Shown: positions 49,624-59,868, numbered from the stretch's first letter. The stretch: DNA of 64,000 nucleotides from Chloroflexus sp. Y-396-1 (GCF_000516515.1 NZ_KI911784.1:1396881-1460880); one strand, 5' to 3'. The notes: generated by a model not told the origin, from the letters alone. Numbers and translations are program-made.

Positions 49624-49830
49624 CAGTTTTTGGAAAAAAAATTCACTACCAATCGTTAACAATTAGGATGGTCCAGTTCTGATAACGAAAAGAGGCATGA
49701 GTGAGCTATTAATGATTTCAGCTTCGGGTTGCATGTGATCGCCGAACTGCACAACCACGGCACAACATTGACGAACGTCGCGTGTTTGCAGACAGTAATC
49801 CCTGCAACCACTGTATGGTCAGAAACAAAT
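49624..49830. other. Intergenic region between hox promoter and hppA terminator
   Basis: About 200 bases; with flanking elements the gene-free stretch is 310. No further feature seen. Confidence 0.4.
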
Positions 49831-49857
49831 TTAGGGGTGGGTTCATTCCACCCCTAA
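49831..49857 (-). terminator. Intrinsic terminator of hppA
   Basis: TTAGGGGTGG and CCACCCCTAA form a perfect 10-bp stem with a 7-base loop, 21 bases after the hppA stop. In the hppA direction it is followed by ATTTGTTTCT. Confidence 0.8.
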
Positions 49858-49878
49858 GCATCACGTTCAAGAAACATG

Positions 49879-52206
49879 CTAATCAGCCGAAGCTGGAGCC
49901 TGAGCGATCTCTTTCAGCGCTTCACTCTCGCGCTTGCTTTGCCAGATAGCCCAGATCAACGCCGCCACACAGATAATCATTGCGATAATGACGCCTGGGC
50001 TTCCCGGTTCAATCGTCACCACAATCGGCGCAATGATCAGCGCCACCAGGTTAATCACCTTAATCATCGGGTTCAGCGCTGGCCCAGCCGTATCTTTCAA
50101 CGGATCGCCGACGGTATCGCCAACTACTGCCGCCTTATGCGGCTCGCTATGCTTACCACCGAAATTCCCCTCTTCAATGTACTTCTTAGCATTATCCCAG
50201 GCGCCACCAGCATTAGCCTGGAAAACGGCCATCAATTGACCAGTAAGGATAATACCAGCAAGGAAGCCTCCAAGTGCTTCCACACCTAACGTAAAGCCAA
50301 CAATAATCGGCACCATCACCGCAATCAAACCCAGACTAATCAGCTCTTTCTGAGCTGCCGTCGTCGAAATTTGAACCGCACGAGCGTAATCGGGCTGAAC
50401 CTTCCCCTCCATCAAGCCAGGGATACGGAACTGTCGCCGCACCTCGTTGACGATCTGGGCCGCCGCCCGCGACACTGCACGGATAGTCAGGGCCGAGAAA
50501 AGGAACGGTACTGCACCGCCGATCAACAGACCGATAAATACCGGTGGAGCCGCCACGTTAATCGAAGCGAGTAGTTCAATACCTTCCTTACCCTCGTTGA
50601 TCATCTGCAACAACACCTTATTCACATCCGTGAAATACGAACCATAGAGCGCTACTGCTGCGATGACCGCCGAACCGATAGCAATACCCTTGGTAACGGC
50701 CTTGGTTGTATTACCAACTGCATCAAGATCATCCATTACATTGCGGGCATTCTTATCGAGACCGGCCATCTCGCCAATACCATTGGCATTATCAGAAATC
50801 GGCCCGAAGCTATCCATCGAGATTGTGTTCCCGGTGAGCAGCAACATCCCGATACCGGTCAGCGACACACCGTAAAGGATAGCAGTAAACTGAGTTGCTG
50901 CCGGTTCTCCTGAATAAATCAACACCGAGGTAAAGATCGAGGCAGAGATAACCAGAATCGCCCAAACACTACTCTCCATACCCAGTGCTAGGCCTGAGAG
51001 GATATTCGTCGCCGATCCGGTCTGAGAAGCCTTGGAGGTCTCTTTCACCGGGCTATAGTGGGTACTAGTAAAATACTCGGTCAGCTTATCGAGCACAATA
51101 GCCAGAACCACACCCGACAGCGTCGCAAAGAAAGGCCGCCAGTCCACTACACCGGTGGCCTCATTCACCATAAAGACAGGTGTTACCGCAGCGCTAGCGG
51201 CAATAGCCAGGCCAGCGGCAATGTAGAAGCCGCGGTTCATCGCCGCCATTGCGTTGCGCTTGCGCTCATCGGTAGTTACAAACAGGTTCCCGATAACCGA
51301 CGCTACGACACCAATGGCCCGCAACACCAGGGGGAAGATGATAAAGCGCAGATCATAGTCACCATCGCCGATTGTACCGACGACCGCATCGCCCAACACC
51401 AGACCCAAAATCAATGCTGAAACGAGCGTGACTTCAAAGCTCTCAAACACGTCGGCAGCCATACCGGCACAGTCACCAACATTATCACCAACCAGGTCGG
51501 CAATCACTGCCGCGTTGCGGGGATCGTCTTCAGGGATACCGGCTTCTACTTTCCCGACCAGATCGGCGCCTACGTCAGCCGCCTTGGTGTAGATACCACC
51601 ACCCACACGCATAAAGAGTGCGATCAGCGATCCGCCAAAGCCGAAACCGAGCAGGGCATCAGGAGCAGCGATGCCAAACACCATAAAGATCAAGGTCCCA
51701 CCAAGTAGCCCCAGACCGACGGTCAGCATACCGGTCACCGAACCGGACTTATACGCGACCTGTAACGCCGGATTATATCCCTTGCGTGCAGCCGCCGCCA
51801 CGCGAACATTACCTTCGACTGCCACATTCATGCCCACGAAGCCAACGGCATAGCTGAAGAGTGAGCCCATCAGGAAGGCAACGGCCCGCCCAATTGCCAC
51901 CCAGAGCGTTGCAGCTTCTTTGCTACCAAAGCGCTCAACTGCTTCGGTTGTTGGGGGAATGATAAATACACTCGCCGCCAGGACAAACGTTAAGATAACG
52001 ATTAAGATAGAAATGGTGCGGAATTGCTGGCTCAGGTATGCGTTCGCTCCGGTCTTGATGAATCCCCAGACCTCACGCATTTTTGGGGTACCCGTATCCT
52101 GAGCAAGGATTTGACTGCGAATGAAGAAGGCGTAACCGATACCGAGCAACGAGATAACGAGGACGACCCAGACTGCGAGACTTTGGACGGCATTCAGATC
52201 CTGCAT
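49879..52206 (-). CDS. hppA: Membrane proton-pumping pyrophosphatase (K+-independent type)
   Basis: The 775-residue protein has about 16 membrane helices and the pyrophosphate site blocks [37 protein letters not shown] and [21 protein letters not shown], as well as [13 protein letters not shown]. In [10 protein letters not shown] the position that is alanine in K+-dependent enzymes is lysine, marking the K+-independent H+-pumping class. It hydrolyses PPi and moves protons out of the cytoplasm, conserving energy from biosynthetic PPi. ATG 52206 follows GAAGGAGTTGGGATC. It has its own promoter and terminator. Confidence 0.95.
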   Translation of the reverse strand: MQDLNAVQSLAVWVVLVISLLGIGYAFFIRSQILAQDTGTPKMREVWGFIKTGANAYLSQQFRTISILIVILTFVLAASVFIIPPTTEAVERFGSKEAATLWVAIGRAVAFLMGSLFSYAVGFVGMNVAVEGNVRVAAAARKGYNPALQVAYKSGSVTGMLTVGLGLLGGTLIFMVFGIAAPDALLGFGFGGSLIALFMRVGGGIYTKAADVGADLVGKVEAGIPEDDPRNAAVIADLVGDNVGDCAGMAADVFESFEVTLVSALILGLVLGDAVVGTIGDGDYDLRFIIFPLVLRAIGVVASVIGNLFVTTDERKRNAMAAMNRGFYIAAGLAIAASAAVTPVFMVNEATGVVDWRPFFATLSGVVLAIVLDKLTEYFTSTHYSPVKETSKASQTGSATNILSGLALGMESSVWAILVISASIFTSVLIYSGEPAATQFTAILYGVSLTGIGMLLLTGNTISMDSFGPISDNANGIGEMAGLDKNARNVMDDLDAVGNTTKAVTKGIAIGSAVIAAVALYGSYFTDVNKVLLQMINEGKEGIELLASINVAAPPVFIGLLIGGAVPFLFSALTIRAVSRAAAQIVNEVRRQFRIPGLMEGKVQPDYARAVQISTTAAQKELISLGLIAVMVPIIVGFTLGVEALGGFLAGIILTGQLMAVFQANAGGAWDNAKKYIEEGNFGGKHSEPHKAAVVGDTVGDPLKDTAGPALNPMIKVINLVALIIAPIVVTIEPGSPGVIIAMIICVAALIWAIWQSKRESEALKEIAQAPASAD

Positions 52207-52582
52207 GATCCCAACTCCTTCGTTGCACGAATGCACGAACCGATGAACTTGCTGGCGCGGCGTGCGACTCAGGGATAGCGCGAAGCGCTGGTGATAGTGG
52301 AAGAATCCCCCTGTCGTAGACGTGCATTATTCTAGCATAGTCGAGTTACGATTGCAACGGGCGGCACAAAGGAAGTGTTGGGCAGAAATGGTGCGAAGGG
52401 TGTGCATGCACAACATGGACTGCAAAGCCGACGTGGGTGATGGTGCTACTCATCCCCCGCTCCTCCAAAAACCGTTCCGCATTTCACCCGCGGCGCGCCG
52501 GAGATGAGTTTGGGCAGTAGTGCGGCAGCCATCGGCCAGCCGGGGATGGCGAATTTATACAAACTGCACCTGGTACCTGTGC
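52207..52582. other. Intergenic region upstream of hppA
   Basis: About 375 bases with the hppA promoter (52329-52357) and no gene. The stretch from 52360 to 52582 shows nothing beyond weak inverted GC-rich sequence. Confidence 0.4.
52329..52357 (-). promoter_or_regulatory. Sigma-70 promoter of hppA
   Basis: TTGCAA (52357-52352), 17-base spacer, TAGAAT (52334-52329) on the minus strand; leader of about 115 bases. Confidence 0.6.
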
Positions 52583-53117
52583 TTAGTAACCGCGACTCTC
52601 CCGATCCATAGACCAACGCGATGGATTGGTAGCGATATACCGACGAATCCGCGCCAGCGACACCGCGCCACAGATGATATGTTCATAATAATAGCGCTGC
52701 CAGACCACTGCGCCCGACGTACCGTGCTGTTCGTTGATGCCGTTTGGTGGACACCGTTTTGAATGCCCCCACCAGCCGCCCGACCGATTTGCGCCGGGTA
52801 GAGACGGTTTGTGAACCGTCCCTACCCTGATCGGCATCCCCATCGAGGTCGGTGATCACCATAATCCCGTGCAGGTGGTTGGGCATGATGACCCAGGCGT
52901 CCAACATCACGTAATCGTACTGGGTGGTCAACCACTGCCAAGCCTCAACAACGATGCGTCCGGTATCGTTCCGGCACATCGCGCCATCGACAACATCGCC
53001 GAACACACACACCCGACCCTACGCAACGATAGTGATGAAATAGGCCCCCGGCTGACTGTAATCGTATCCCTTCAGGCGGATACTGTGGCGATGGTGCTTT
53101 TCGGGATCGTACCTCAT
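52583..53117 (-). pseudogene. Broken REP-associated tyrosine transposase (RAYT, Y1 type)
   Basis: Read leftward from an ATG at 53117 the frame gives HHRHSIRLKGYDYSQPGAYF, a typical RAYT start. It hits a TAG at 53021-53019 (where relatives have glutamine), continues with GRVCVFGDVVDG and the HUH histidine motif PNHLHGI, and after a one-base insertion near 52742 carries on in another frame with VWQRYYYEHII and IRRYIATNPSRW. So it has one nonsense and one frameshift lesion. It contains a REP-like palindrome (52798-52825). RAYTs are single-strand transposases that mobilise palindromic REP elements; this one should be inactive. Confidence 0.87.
52798..52825. repeat. REP-like palindrome inside the transposase pseudogene
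   Basis: GTAGAGACGGTT and AACCGTCCCTAC pair over 12 bases with one mismatch and a TGTG loop. It shows the family borders GTAG and CTAC most completely. Confidence 0.8.
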
Positions 53118-53152
53118 CCCCCTCACGCCTCTCAAAACCGTTCCGCTACCCG

Positions 53153-53869
53153 CTACTCCAAACCCAGGTATGCCTTCTGCACCATCGCGTTGTTACGCAG
53201 ATTGGTGGCGGTATCTTCTAGCACGATCTCACCGCTCTGCAACACATACCCACGATGCGCAATTGAGAGAGCCTGCAAGGCGTTCTGCTCTACCAACAGA
53301 ACGGTTGTACCTTGCTGATTAATCGTCTGAATAATCTCGAAAATCTGCTCGACTAATACTGGGGCTAGCCCCATCGATGGTTCATCGAGCAGCAACACCT
53401 GGGGACGGGTCATCAGCGCCCGACCAATAGCGAGCATCTGCTGTTCACCACCTGACAGTGTCCCTCCCTTCTGGCTCACCCGTTCGCGCAAGCGTGGGAA
53501 GAGGGTTAGCACCCGATCAAGGTCGGCCTGATATTCAGGGCTGCGGGTATTGTAGAGGAAAGCGCCCATTTCAAGATTTTCCAGCACGGTCAAACGTGGA
53601 AAGATCCGTCGGCCTTCCGGCGCCTGTGCAATCCCTAGTTTCACAATCTCGTGCGGTGGTAAGGTATCAATCCGCTGCCCTTTAAACAAAATCTGGCCAT
53701 GGCGAGGTTTCAACAACCCTGAAATGGTGCGTAATGTCGTGCTCTTGCCAGCACCGTTCGAGCCGATAAGGGTCACGATCTCTCCGGCTTCAACCCGCAT
53801 CGAGATGCCCTTCAAAGCGTGGATTTTTCCGTAGTAGGTATGTACATCCTGCAATTCCAGCAGCGCCAT
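53153..53869 (-). CDS. livF: Branched-chain amino acid ABC transporter ATPase LivF
   Basis: The 238-residue ATPase has Walker A GSNGAGKST, the signature LSGGEQQMLAIGRAL and Walker B VLLLDEPSMGLAP. The insert RIFPRLTVLENLEMGAF and the start LELQDVHTYYGKIHALKGISM are characteristic of LivF. It powers the importer with LivG. Last gene of the liv operon, 191 bases after livG, a longer gap than between the others. The RAYT remnant follows 36 bases downstream. Confidence 0.93.
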   Translation of the reverse strand: MALLELQDVHTYYGKIHALKGISMRVEAGEIVTLIGSNGAGKSTTLRTISGLLKPRHGQILFKGQRIDTLPPHEIVKLGIAQAPEGRRIFPRLTVLENLEMGAFLYNTRSPEYQADLDRVLTLFPRLRERVSQKGGTLSGGEQQMLAIGRALMTRPQVLLLDEPSMGLAPVLVEQIFEIIQTINQQGTTVLLVEQNALQALSIAHRGYVLQSGEIVLEDTATNLRNNAMVQKAYLGLE

Positions 53870-54060
53870 AATTTCCTCTGTCCTAAGCCATGGTTACGCA
53901 GAACTCAATTCACCAGGCACGCAAACGTTGTAACGGAGAGTTATTGCCTTTAATCACGCTCACGTTCACGGCTGGCATGGCCGGAGGAAGGTTCAAACCC
54001 TCCTTTGCACGCCTGCACGGCTGATCTGGTTGCCCATGGCTACACATTCCCAATGAAGTC

Positions 54061-54840
54061 TCAGGCAGCGTGACCAGCGGCACCTCTACCAAGGTAAGCC
54101 TCAATCACCCGCGGATTGGTACGGATAGCCTGCACATCACCTTCGGCAATCTTACTACCGTAATCAAGCACTGTAATGCGTTCAGAAATCGACATCACCA
54201 GCCGCATATCGTGCTCGATCAAAATAACAGTGATCCCACGTTCATCGCGCAAACGACGAATCAACTGGGTAGCCTCTGTCGTCTCGTGCGGGTTCATACC
54301 AGCAGTTGGCTCATCAAGCAGAATGATCTTCGGATCGCCTGCCAGAGCACGAGCGATCTCAAGCCGACGCTGGTCACCGTAAGGTAAATTCTTCGCCAAC
54401 TCGTTGCGCTTGTCAGCAATACCGACGAAATCGAGCAATTCGATAGCCTTATTGCGGGCTTTTGCCTCTTCCCGCACCATATTGCGGGAACGGAAGATAA
54501 TGCTCCAGATTGAGGCTTTCAGATGCACGTGCATGCCGATCAAAACATTCTCCAGCACGGTCATGTTGCCAAACAGGCGGATATTCTGAAATGTGCGCCG
54601 TATGCCTAGAGCAGCAATCTGGTCGGATCGCCAGCCGGTGATATCCTGACCGGCAAAGATCACCTGACCTTTATCAGGCTTATAGATACCGGTCAAAACA
54701 TTGAAAAACGTGGTCTTCCCGGCGCCATTCGGCCCAATCACGCTGACGATACTTCCAGGTTCAACAGTGAAGGTCACGTCGTTGACTGCGACCAGGCCAC
54801 CAAAGACTTTCGTAATATGTGTAGCTTCTAAAAGCGCCAT
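54061..54840 (-). CDS. livG: Branched-chain amino acid ABC transporter ATPase LivG
   Basis: The 259-residue ATPase has Walker A GPNGAGKTTFFNVLTG, Walker B KIILLDEPTAGMNPHET and IRRTFQNIRLFGNMTVLENVLIG, the LivG hallmark; the signature sequence is diverged (LPYGDQRRLEIARAL). It couples ATP hydrolysis to import together with LivF. It starts two bases after the livM stop. The 191-base gap to livF contains no visible gene. Confidence 0.93.
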   Translation of the reverse strand: MALLEATHITKVFGGLVAVNDVTFTVEPGSIVSVIGPNGAGKTTFFNVLTGIYKPDKGQVIFAGQDITGWRSDQIAALGIRRTFQNIRLFGNMTVLENVLIGMHVHLKASIWSIIFRSRNMVREEAKARNKAIELLDFVGIADKRNELAKNLPYGDQRRLEIARALAGDPKIILLDEPTAGMNPHETTEATQLIRRLRDERGITVILIEHDMRLVMSISERITVLDYGSKIAEGDVQAIRTNPRVIEAYLGRGAAGHAA

Positions 54841-54842
54841 AG

Positions 54843-56192
54843 CTATCTCCCTGTATCGGCGCTGGTCGAGGCAACAGTCTTATCAGCCTCCAACTCTTCT
54901 TCGCCAATCTCAACTTCGTGCTGCTCTTCGCGACGCCGTTCATCGGGCCATAATCCCTCGGGGCGGAAGATCATCATAACGACCAACAGCAAACCAAAAA
55001 AGAGCCGCTGATACTGGGTTGGGTCAAACTGACGAGGAATAGGTAAGCCAGCCGCTTGCGCTTCACGGATCACCGCTGCGGTACGAGGTAGGATTTGCAA
55101 ATCAAGCATCGTGACAATAATAGCGCCAAGCATCGTGCCAGGGATTGAACCCATACCACCGAGAATCACCATAACCAGGATATTGATTGAGCGTAGGAGA
55201 TCAAACGTCGGCGGATTGATGAAGAGCTGCTTTGCAGCAAAGACGACACCCATTACACCCGCAAAAGAGGCGCCAATGGCAAAGGCCAATAGCTTCATTC
55301 GCACCCGCGGAATGCCCTGCGCCACAGCAGCCACTTCATCTTCGCGAATCGCTTCCCATGCCCGACCGATGCGTGAATTTTTCAGGTGAGCAACAACTAT
55401 CACCGTTAGCAGTAAGATGATCAGTACCAAATAGTAGAAGAAGAGTTGGTAGAGGCGATTGTCATCAGCCTGCACACCCAGATTACGCACCAGATCGACC
55501 AATATCAGTGGCGGGCGTTCAATATCCCGAATACCCTGAGAACCATTCGTAACATTAATCGGGCGATCAAGGTTATTAGCAACCACCCGGATCACTTCAC
55601 CAAAGCCCAGCGTCACGATTGCCAGATAATCACCACGCAAGCGCAATACCGGCAAACCTAACAGCACACCAGTGATCAGGCCCAGGATCAGACCGATGAC
55701 TAGAAATGGATAGAACATAATCGGGTCAACCGGACTCCAGGCCGGATTAATGTTTGAAATTTGTGGCGTGCTAAAGATGGCCCAGGCATACGCACCGACA
55801 GCAAAAAACGCCACATAGCCAAGGTCAAGCAGACCGGCAAACCCGACAACGACATTCAAACCGAGGGCTAATGCCGTGAAGATTCCAGCTTGGGTCGCCA
55901 CATCGATGTAGAACGGATTAAGCGTCCCAAAGTAAGGTAAAACAATGCCCAGCGCAATCGCTCCAAGCGTAACCTTAAACCACGCTGACACCCGCGACCG
56001 ATAAGCTACGAGCATCGATAACATAAAGAGCACAAACACTATATCGGTGCTCAGTTCGGTACGTGGGTTGGTCAAGAGGAGAACAGAACAAACCACCACG
56101 TAGAACGTTAGAAACGCATACGCGGTAGGCCCACTGCTGAGAGGCGCTGTTACACGTTGCCAGAGACTCTGCGCGGAAGTGCTCGTAGTCAT
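54843..56192 (-). CDS. livM: Branched-chain amino acid ABC transporter permease LivM
   Basis: The 449-residue protein has about ten membrane helices, with VGFAGLLDLGYVAFFAVGAYAWAI and RLRGDYLAIVTLGFGEVIRV, both LivM signatures, and the coupling segment GRAWEAIREDEVAAVAQGI facing the ATPases. A charged C-terminal tail (about 415-449) is rich in glutamate. It forms the translocation channel with LivH. Five bases after livH. Confidence 0.93.
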   Translation of the reverse strand: MTTSTSAQSLWQRVTAPLSSGPTAYAFLTFYVVVCSVLLLTNPRTELSTDIVFVLFMLSMLVAYRSRVSAWFKVTLGAIALGIVLPYFGTLNPFYIDVATQAGIFTALALGLNVVVGFAGLLDLGYVAFFAVGAYAWAIFSTPQISNINPAWSPVDPIMFYPFLVIGLILGLITGVLLGLPVLRLRGDYLAIVTLGFGEVIRVVANNLDRPINVTNGSQGIRDIERPPLILVDLVRNLGVQADDNRLYQLFFYYLVLIILLLTVIVVAHLKNSRIGRAWEAIREDEVAAVAQGIPRVRMKLLAFAIGASFAGVMGVVFAAKQLFINPPTFDLLRSINILVMVILGGMGSIPGTMLGAIIVTMLDLQILPRTAAVIREAQAAGLPIPRQFDPTQYQRLFFGLLLVVMMIFRPEGLWPDERRREEQHEVEIGEEELEADKTVASTSADTGR

Positions 56193-56197
56193 ATTTC

Positions 56198-57364
56198 TTA
56201 CACCTTCTGCGTTGTCGCCTCACCGAGCAGACCGGAAGGACGGAAGATCAATAGCAAGATCAAAATACTGAACGCAGCAATATCGGCATAAGCTGCACCC
56301 GAGAAATTACCGCCGGTGAAGATAGCCAGGTAAGCGGCGACAAAGGCTTCAAGAAAGCCCAGTACAATACCACCAACCATTGCGCCGGTGATATTGCCGA
56401 TACCACCTAACACAGCAGCAGTAAACGCCTTCAGGCCGGGAATTAGGCCCATATATGGATTTACGGTACCAATGCGCAGACCAAACAGTGCACCAGCAGC
56501 GCCACCGAGTGCTCCGCCGATCAAAAAGGTTAGCGCAATGATCCGATTGACATCAACACCCATTAAGCTCGCCGTTGGCATATCTTGCGCTGTCGCTCGT
56601 ATTGCCTTACCGAGCTTTGTCACATTCACAATGTAATTCAGCACGATCAACATGATCGTTGCCGCGACAATAAAGATAAGATCACGCGGACTGAGAATAA
56701 CCGGTACGCTACGTTCGCCAACTTGCATCTCAAATAAGCGAAGCGGTTGACCAAAATCAGGGGTCTGATACCGTGCGTTAAATCCCAGCGGACTATTGGT
56801 CATCACCAGGCGAGCCAAGTCCTGCAAGATCAGCGACATCCCAATTGCCGAGATAAGTGGTACCAGACGTGGGGCATTACGAAGCGGTCGATATGCGATT
56901 CGCTCAACCGTGACAGCCAGCATCCCACAGAAGGCCATTGCAATCAACACAACCAACAAAACGAAGACCAGGGGTGGAATACTTGCCATTGTACCGGAGT
57001 TCACCAGTAGCAAACTCACCGTTGCCCCTATCACTCCACCGATCATGAAAATTTCGCCGTGGGCAAAATTGATGAATTCAAGGACACCATAAACCATCGT
57101 GTATCCGAGGGCGATGGTGGCAAAGAGAAACCCACGGACTAACCCGTCGATAATAACCTGGGGCAGAATAATCACTACCCGCTGCATAATATCGGGTTGT
57201 CCCGGCGAGAGTACGAGGGCAAGCACAACCACGATCAACGCCAGGCTGGCCGCACTCCCAACAATGAATGCCAGTAGTTGGCCGATCGGACCTAGAACAA
57301 CCCCCAACACTTCTCCCAACGACCGACGTGCAGTCGTGGATGCAACCGTTGCATCGACAGCCAT
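56198..57364 (-). CDS. livH: Branched-chain amino acid ABC transporter permease LivH
   Basis: The 388-residue permease has LivH landmarks: IDGLVRGFLFATIALGYTMVYG, FINFAHGEIFMIGGVIGATV, and GRAIRATAQDMP-type coupling loop (KAIRATAQDMPTASLMGVDV), then AVLGGIGNITGAMVGGIVLG. The N-terminus is about 70 residues longer than in E. coli LivH and adds one more hydrophobic segment. ATG 57364 is preferred over an in-frame upstream start (57385) because the conserved neighbours and a hairpin lie just before. 80 bases after the binding-protein gene. Confidence 0.92.
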   Translation of the reverse strand: MAVDATVASTTARRSLGEVLGVVLGPIGQLLAFIVGSAASLALIVVVLALVLSPGQPDIMQRVVIILPQVIIDGLVRGFLFATIALGYTMVYGVLEFINFAHGEIFMIGGVIGATVSLLLVNSGTMASIPPLVFVLLVVLIAMAFCGMLAVTVERIAYRPLRNAPRLVPLISAIGMSLILQDLARLVMTNSPLGFNARYQTPDFGQPLRLFEMQVGERSVPVILSPRDLIFIVAATIMLIVLNYIVNVTKLGKAIRATAQDMPTASLMGVDVNRIIALTFLIGGALGGAAGALFGLRIGTVNPYMGLIPGLKAFTAAVLGGIGNITGAMVGGIVLGFLEAFVAAYLAIFTGGNFSGAAYADIAAFSILILLLIFRPSGLLGEATTQKV

Positions 57365-57391
57365 GAATACTCCCGAACTAATCATTAGGCA

Positions 57392-57420
57392 AGTGCGCGG
57401 GCATTGCTATCCCGCGCACT
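57392..57420 (-). promoter_or_regulatory. GC hairpin between livJ-like and livH genes
   Basis: AGTGCGCGGG and CCCGCGCACT form a perfect 10-bp stem with a 9-base loop and no T-tract. It parallels the hairpin at the same place in the dpp operon (23255-23286). Confidence 0.7.
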
Positions 57421-57444
57421 GCACATTACCTTACATCCCTCATT

Positions 57445-59868
57445 TTACTTCGGAGGTGCAATCTCGAGACGGCTAATCAGCTCATTCTTGTTCCAATCCG
57501 ACGCATTGACCTTCAACACGAAGTAGGTAGCAACTGTTGGATCACCCTTCTCGTTGAAGTCATAGGTACCGGTGATACCCGGGAAAGGCGGCAAACCGCG
57601 AATGGCCTGCACAACCTGCGCACGTGTCGGCTTACCACCCGCTGCGATAGCCGCAGACAGAATACCGGCAGCACAGATGTTGGTTGCATCATACGCCTGA
57701 GCCGAGAACGCAGGTGCAGCGTCGCCATACGCAGCCTGGTAATCCTGGGCGTATTTCGCAGCCTTCGGGAACTGGCTTACCGGCGCGGCGACGGTCGTAT
57801 AGTGCATACCATCAACGGCATTACCGGCCAAATCAACCAGTTCTTCCGACTCAAGACCGTCGGGACCCATAAACTGAGCGGTGATGCCACGGTCACGGGC
57901 CTGGCGGAAGAACGGCCCAGCCTGGTCGTAGATGCCACCAAAGAAGATTAGGTCTGGGTTTGCCGCCAAGATCGGGGTCAAAATCGCTGAAAAGTCACTG
58001 CGCTCCTCCGTCCCCTCGAAGCCCAACACTTGCAGGCCGTTGGCCTCAGCGTTGCGACGGAAGAACTCGGCCACACCCTGACCGTAGGCCGTCGTGTCGT
58101 GAACGATGTAGACCGACCTCACCTTCAGCTCTTCGCGGGCAAACTTCTCGGCCACTGCACCCTGCACATCATCACGTCCCACCACGCGGAAGGCCACTTC
58201 GTAGCCACCCTCGGTAATCTGTGGGTTGGTGTTGGCCGGTGAGACCATCGCCAGACGGGCGTTCTTGTAATCCGGCAAGGCAGCCAGTGCCACCCCCGAA
58301 TTCAAGTGCCCAACCACGCAGAGAATATCCTGATCCGACACGATATTCTTCGCGTTGGCTGACCCCACCTCTGGCCGGGCCTGATCGTCGAACGGCACTA
58401 GCTCAAACTTAATCCCAAGCGCACCCAATTGGGCATTGAGTTGCTCGACGGCCAACTCGGCAGCATTCTTCATTCCAGTACCGAGCGCAGCCTGGCCACC
58501 CGAGAGCGGCCCCTGAGTAGCAATCTTGATTGTACCGAGACGTGCGGCAACGTTACCGAGTTGGGCGGCTAATGCTGCCAGATCAAATGTTGCTGCACCA
58601 CCAGCCGCAGCCTCACCAGGCGGTGCAATCTCAAGTCGGGTTACGAGTTTGTTCTCATTCCAATTGGCAGCATTGACCTGAAGCACGAAGTAGGTTGCCG
58701 GATTAGGATCACCCTTCGCGTTGAAGGTGTAGGTACCGGTGATACCCTTGTACGACTTGAGCGCCTTGATTTCGGCCAAAACCTGAGCCCGCGTCGGCTT
58801 CCCACCAGCAGCCTTTGCCGCATTGGTGATCGCGGTAATGCAGATACCGGCCGCATCATACGCCTGAGCCGAGAAGGCAGGCGCCGAATCACCATACGCA
58901 GCCTGGTAATCCTGAGCGAACTTCGCCGCATCAGGGAACTGGCTTACCGGCGCAGCGACGGTGGTGTAGTACATCTTATCAACTGCATCACCGGCGAGCG
59001 TTACCAGTTCTTCCGACTCAAGACCGTCGGGACCCATAAACTGAGCGGTGATGCCACGGTCACGGGCCTGGCGGAAGAACGGCCCAGCCTGGTCGTAGAT
59101 GCCACCAAAGAAGATTAGGTCTGGGTTTGCCGCCAAGATCGGGGTCAAAATCGCTGAAAAGTCACTGCGCTCCTCCGTCCCCTCGAAGCCCAACACTTGC
59201 AGGCCGTTGGCCTCAGCGTTGCGACGGAAGAACTCGGCCACACCCTGACCGTAGGCCGTCGTGTCGTGAACGATGTAGACCGACTTCACCTTCAGCTCTT
59301 CACGGGCAAACTTCTCGGCCACTGCACCCTGCACATCATCACGTCCCACCACGCGGAAGGCCACTTCGTAGCCACCCTCGGTAATCTGTGGGTTGGTGTT
59401 GGCCGGTGAGACCATCGCCAGACGGGCGTTCTTGTAATCCGGCAAGGCAGCCAGTGCCACCCCCGAATTCAAGTGCCCAACCACGCAGAGAATATCCTGA
59501 TCCGACACGATATTCTTCGCGTTGGCCGACCCTACCTCTGGTCGGGCCTGATCGTCGAACGGAGCAAGCTCGACACGGAAACCCAACTCTGCGAGAGGGC
59601 CAGATAGTTGTTTCACCGCCAGCTCAGCGCCGTTCTTCAAACCGGTACCGAGTGCGGCCTGGCCACCTGACAACGGGCTTTGGGTCGCAATCTTAATAAC
59701 TTGTGCGGCAGCCGCAGTTGGCTGAGGCGCCGCAGTTGGCTGAGGCGCCGCTGTGGCCTGGGTCGCCGGTTGCGGTGTGGCTGTCGGCTGTGCCTGTGGC
59801 GCACCACAAGCCGCTAGCAGCGAAGCCAGCATACCGACCAGCAACAAGAAACTGATCGAACGCTTCAT
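57445..59868 (-). CDS. Double-domain branched-chain amino acid binding lipoprotein (LivJ x2)
   Basis: The 807-residue protein is about twice the family length. After a lipoprotein signal (MLASLLAACG) and a Pro/Ala/Thr linker it contains two complete type I periplasmic binding domains. Each starts IKIATQ.PLSGGQAALGTG and ends NATYFVL-like/RLEIAPP; they are offset by 389 residues and joined by an alanine-rich linker (GGAATFDLAALAAQLGNVAA). About 187 residues of each domain are nearly identical, and so is the DNA. The two outer thirds differ more. It should bind branched-chain amino acids or related solutes; two domains may raise capture or serve two substrates. First gene of the liv operon. Confidence 0.92.
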   Translation of the reverse strand: MKRSISFLLLVGMLASLLAACGAPQAQPTATPQPATQATAAPQPTAAPQPTAAAAQVIKIATQSPLSGGQAALGTGLKNGAELAVKQLSGPLAELGFRVELAPFDDQARPEVGSANAKNIVSDQDILCVVGHLNSGVALAALPDYKNARLAMVSPANTNPQITEGGYEVAFRVVGRDDVQGAVAEKFAREELKVKSVYIVHDTTAYGQGVAEFFRRNAEANGLQVLGFEGTEERSDFSAILTPILAANPDLIFFGGIYDQAGPFFRQARDRGITAQFMGPDGLESEELVTLAGDAVDKMYYTTVAAPVSQFPDAAKFAQDYQAAYGDSAPAFSAQAYDAAGICITAITNAAKAAGGKPTRAQVLAEIKALKSYKGITGTYTFNAKGDPNPATYFVLQVNAANWNENKLVTRLEIAPPGEAAAGGAATFDLAALAAQLGNVAARLGTIKIATQGPLSGGQAALGTGMKNAAELAVEQLNAQLGALGIKFELVPFDDQARPEVGSANAKNIVSDQDILCVVGHLNSGVALAALPDYKNARLAMVSPANTNPQITEGGYEVAFRVVGRDDVQGAVAEKFAREELKVRSVYIVHDTTAYGQGVAEFFRRNAEANGLQVLGFEGTEERSDFSAILTPILAANPDLIFFGGIYDQAGPFFRQARDRGITAQFMGPDGLESEELVDLAGNAVDGMHYTTVAAPVSQFPKAAKYAQDYQAAYGDAAPAFSAQAYDATNICAAGILSAAIAAGGKPTRAQVVQAIRGLPPFPGITGTYDFNEKGDPTVATYFVLKVNASDWNKNELISRLEIAPPK

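Noticed and set aside
57684-59696. Plus-strand ORFs antisense to the duplicated LivJ gene
   Set aside because: They occur twice because the DNA is duplicated and mirror the coding strand; no independent evidence.
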